Assembly (NCBI GenBank): GCA_914767885.1
Contig: CAJZBQ010000041.1
Location: forward strand, 749,001-813,000
Source of the DNA: Blepharisma stoltei
Lineage: Eukaryota; Ciliophora; Heterotrichea; Heterotrichida; Blepharismidae
Direction: 5' to 3'
Length of the DNA stretch: 64,000 nucleotides
A program made the translations under genes and the position numbers. Below the pieces are notes generated by a model. It had not been told where the DNA came from. It searched no databases and saw nothing but the letters and a program-made list of their open reading frames with translations. Shown piece by piece: positions 62,882 through 64,000 of the stretch; within the stretch, counting starts at the first letter, position 1; each line of letters opens with the position of its first letter.

Positions 62882-63403
62882 CTAAGCGAATCTGCAAAAT
62901 AAACTGGTTTTCGATCTTTGATGCTTTGTCTTTCTGAATTTTAATATTTTAATTAAATCAAAGTCAGAAATATTGATAATTTTCAATATCTTTGAAATAA
63001 TTTCTTCCCCTTCAGAACTGAGCTTCGGTGTCATTGTAATCAATTTCACAAGCATTTGTATAGCTTCATTATCCTCTAGGATTTTATTATGTGCAGATTC
63101 CTCCCTTTCATTTTTTTTCACTTCATTTTTTAAAAAGTTAATTTGGAGGTTCTGCAATTGGAACATTTTTTCTTGCTCCTCCAGCTCAAATTTTAAGTCA
63201 GCGATTTCTTGCTGCAGCTTTATGATGGTGATTGTATCATCATTTTCACTATCTTTTGCGTCAAATAGTATTATTGAGGATACTGAAAAATCATTTTGGT
63301 CTATTTCGGGAGTTATGGATACGTCTGGCAAAAAATCCAAATCTATGTCACTTACTTGAGTGAATATGTCATTCTTGTTATTTATAGTTTCTTTATACTC
63401 CAT
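62882..63403 (-). CDS. Coiled-coil hypothetical protein, 173 aa
   Basis: A complete frame, ATG to TAG. An acidic N-terminus (DIDLDFLPDVSITPEID) precedes a coiled coil at about 60-105 (IKLQQEIADLKFELEEQEKMFQLQNLQINFLKNEV). A hydrophobic helical part (LVKLITMTPKLSSEGEEIISKILKIINISDFDLI) and a basic end follow. No domain recognised. Confidence 0.65.
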   Translation of the reverse strand: MEYKETINNKNDIFTQVSDIDLDFLPDVSITPEIDQNDFSVSSIILFDAKDSENDDTITIIKLQQEIADLKFELEEQEKMFQLQNLQINFLKNEVKKNEREESAHNKILEDNEAIQMLVKLITMTPKLSSEGEEIISKILKIINISDFDLIKILKFRKTKHQRSKTSLFCRFA

Positions 63404-63600
63404 ATTTTAGTTTATCAGAATAATGGTCATTTAAAAATAAATATATAATATAGCTTTTTTTAACTCTTAACTGGTTAATTATACTGAATAAAGACCTTAA
63501 TATAAATTTTAAAAGCAGTATGGAATAATATTGCAAGAGAAGAAAAGAAAATATCATGTAAAAATAGCCATGACAATTTGGCATTTAGTGATAAGACAAT

Positions 63601-64000
63601 TTATAATTTAGGAATTGGATTATAATAAGCACTTAAAAATTTCCTAGCTACTTTCAATATTTTCTGTTGTGACTTGCTCATATGCTCCTGCCTGAAGTCG
63701 ATTTTTTGTTGAATATACATAATGTACTTATCTTCTCCAGTTTTTTCTTCCTCTTTGAAAAACTTTAGCCAATAAAGATACGAATTTGGCTTGGTCATAT
63801 CATTCTTTTTCACCTTATTCAAGTCTCTAATCGACGTGCTCATTGTCTCCAATATATCTCCTACTTCTGTTATTTTTCTGATCAGTTCTACGTCAATTTT
63901 TGTTTCTCCTAATAAATCACATAAAAACATAAGGGTCGCGCACATTTGTTTTTTTCTGTATTCAAAAAAGTCATCAAAGCTCAAGTCGCCATCTTGTTTA
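63601..64000 (-). CDS. EF-hand-type protein, C-terminal part (partial)
   Basis: Runs off the right edge of the window; TAA at 63601. The visible 132 residues begin K-Q-D-G-D-L-S-F-D-D-F, which looks like the second half of an EF-hand loop. A helical Lys-rich region follows (KIDFRQEHMSKSQQKILKVARKFLSAYY). Start and identity lie outside the window. Confidence 0.6.
   Translation of the reverse strand, partial: KQDGDLSFDDFFEYRKKQMCATLMFLCDLLGETKIDVELIRKITEVGDILETMSTSIRDLNKVKKNDMTKPNSYLYWLKFFKEEEKTGEDKYIMYIQQKIDFRQEHMSKSQQKILKVARKFLSAYYNPIPKL

Noticed and set aside
1-64000. CRISPR arrays, bacterial operons or ribosome-binding sites
   Set aside because: Tiny introns, eukaryotic proteins (spliceosome, kinesins, DHHC, eL33) and ciliate code show nuclear DNA. 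The repeats are transposon-derived and not regularly spaced.

Overview
The window looks like germline (micronuclear) DNA of a heterotrich ciliate, most likely Blepharisma or a close relative. Four things support this. (1) In-frame TGA falls where conserved proteins have Trp (for example the kinase motif D-W-Y-A-V-G at about 5290), and real genes end only in TAA or TAG. (2) The few introns are 15 nt long (GTAAATAATATTTAG and others). (3) DNA is AT-rich, genes are very close together and lie on both strands. (4) Many genes are cut by sequences whose removal, usually between two TA or TNA copies, restores an open and family-consistent frame. Every interrupted gene I rebuilt by bookkeeping comes to a whole number of codons. 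These insertions are best read as internal eliminated sequences (IESs). I could not search any database; family names come from motifs seen by eye.

Layout. 0.5-5.8 kb: three tandem N-myristoylatable AGC/YANK-like kinases, the third split by a MITE. 6.4-8.0 kb: an alpha/beta hydrolase. 8.2-11.8 kb (minus): RING/B-box/kelch protein, C2 protein, lipase-like hydrolase. 12.4-19.3 kb: a long kinesin-12-like motor and an RBR ubiquitin ligase. 20.5-21.3 kb: a cyclase/formamidase. 21.3-23.8 kb: germline-limited repeats. 23.8-26.7 kb: ankyrin-DHHC palmitoyltransferase. 26.9-29.2 kb: cytochrome c1 and an EF-hand protein. 29.2-34.7 kb (minus): SLU7, an ER thioredoxin-fold protein and two uncharacterised proteins. 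35.8-37.9 kb: hypotheticals among repeats. 37.9-41.3 kb: a kinase split by a 2.5-kb nested insertion. 41.3-45.4 kb: hypothetical, cyclic-nucleotide-binding, ankyrin and membrane proteins. 45.4-48.5 kb (minus): MFS transporter and a carbonic-anhydrase-related protein. 49.0-51.6 kb: zinc-finger proteins. 53.3-57.4 kb: a second kinesin with at least five interruptions. 57.5-62.0 kb (minus): Cwc2-like splicing factor, an IQ protein and an unknown. 62.3-64 kb: ribosomal protein eL33, a coiled-coil protein and a partial EF-hand gene.

Four kinds of insertion are present. (a) About 310-390-bp MITEs ending CTCCCCCC-TCCGTGAGCGAAC with a hairpin at one end and TNA duplications. (b) Three elements of 1.2-2.4 kb that start TAGCTYATA, have very long inverted repeats (about 220 bp in two of them) and, in those two, carry about 170-bp tandem repeats with further MITEs. 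(c) GC-rich 300-800-bp segments with an ATGG-type end and target duplications of variable length, some without any TA. (d) Short (about 40-210 bp) TA-bounded IESs. The most striking points are a MITE sitting inside a 15-nt intron, a signal peptide that exists only after MITE removal, IESs whose exact removal cannot use TA, and nested insertions.
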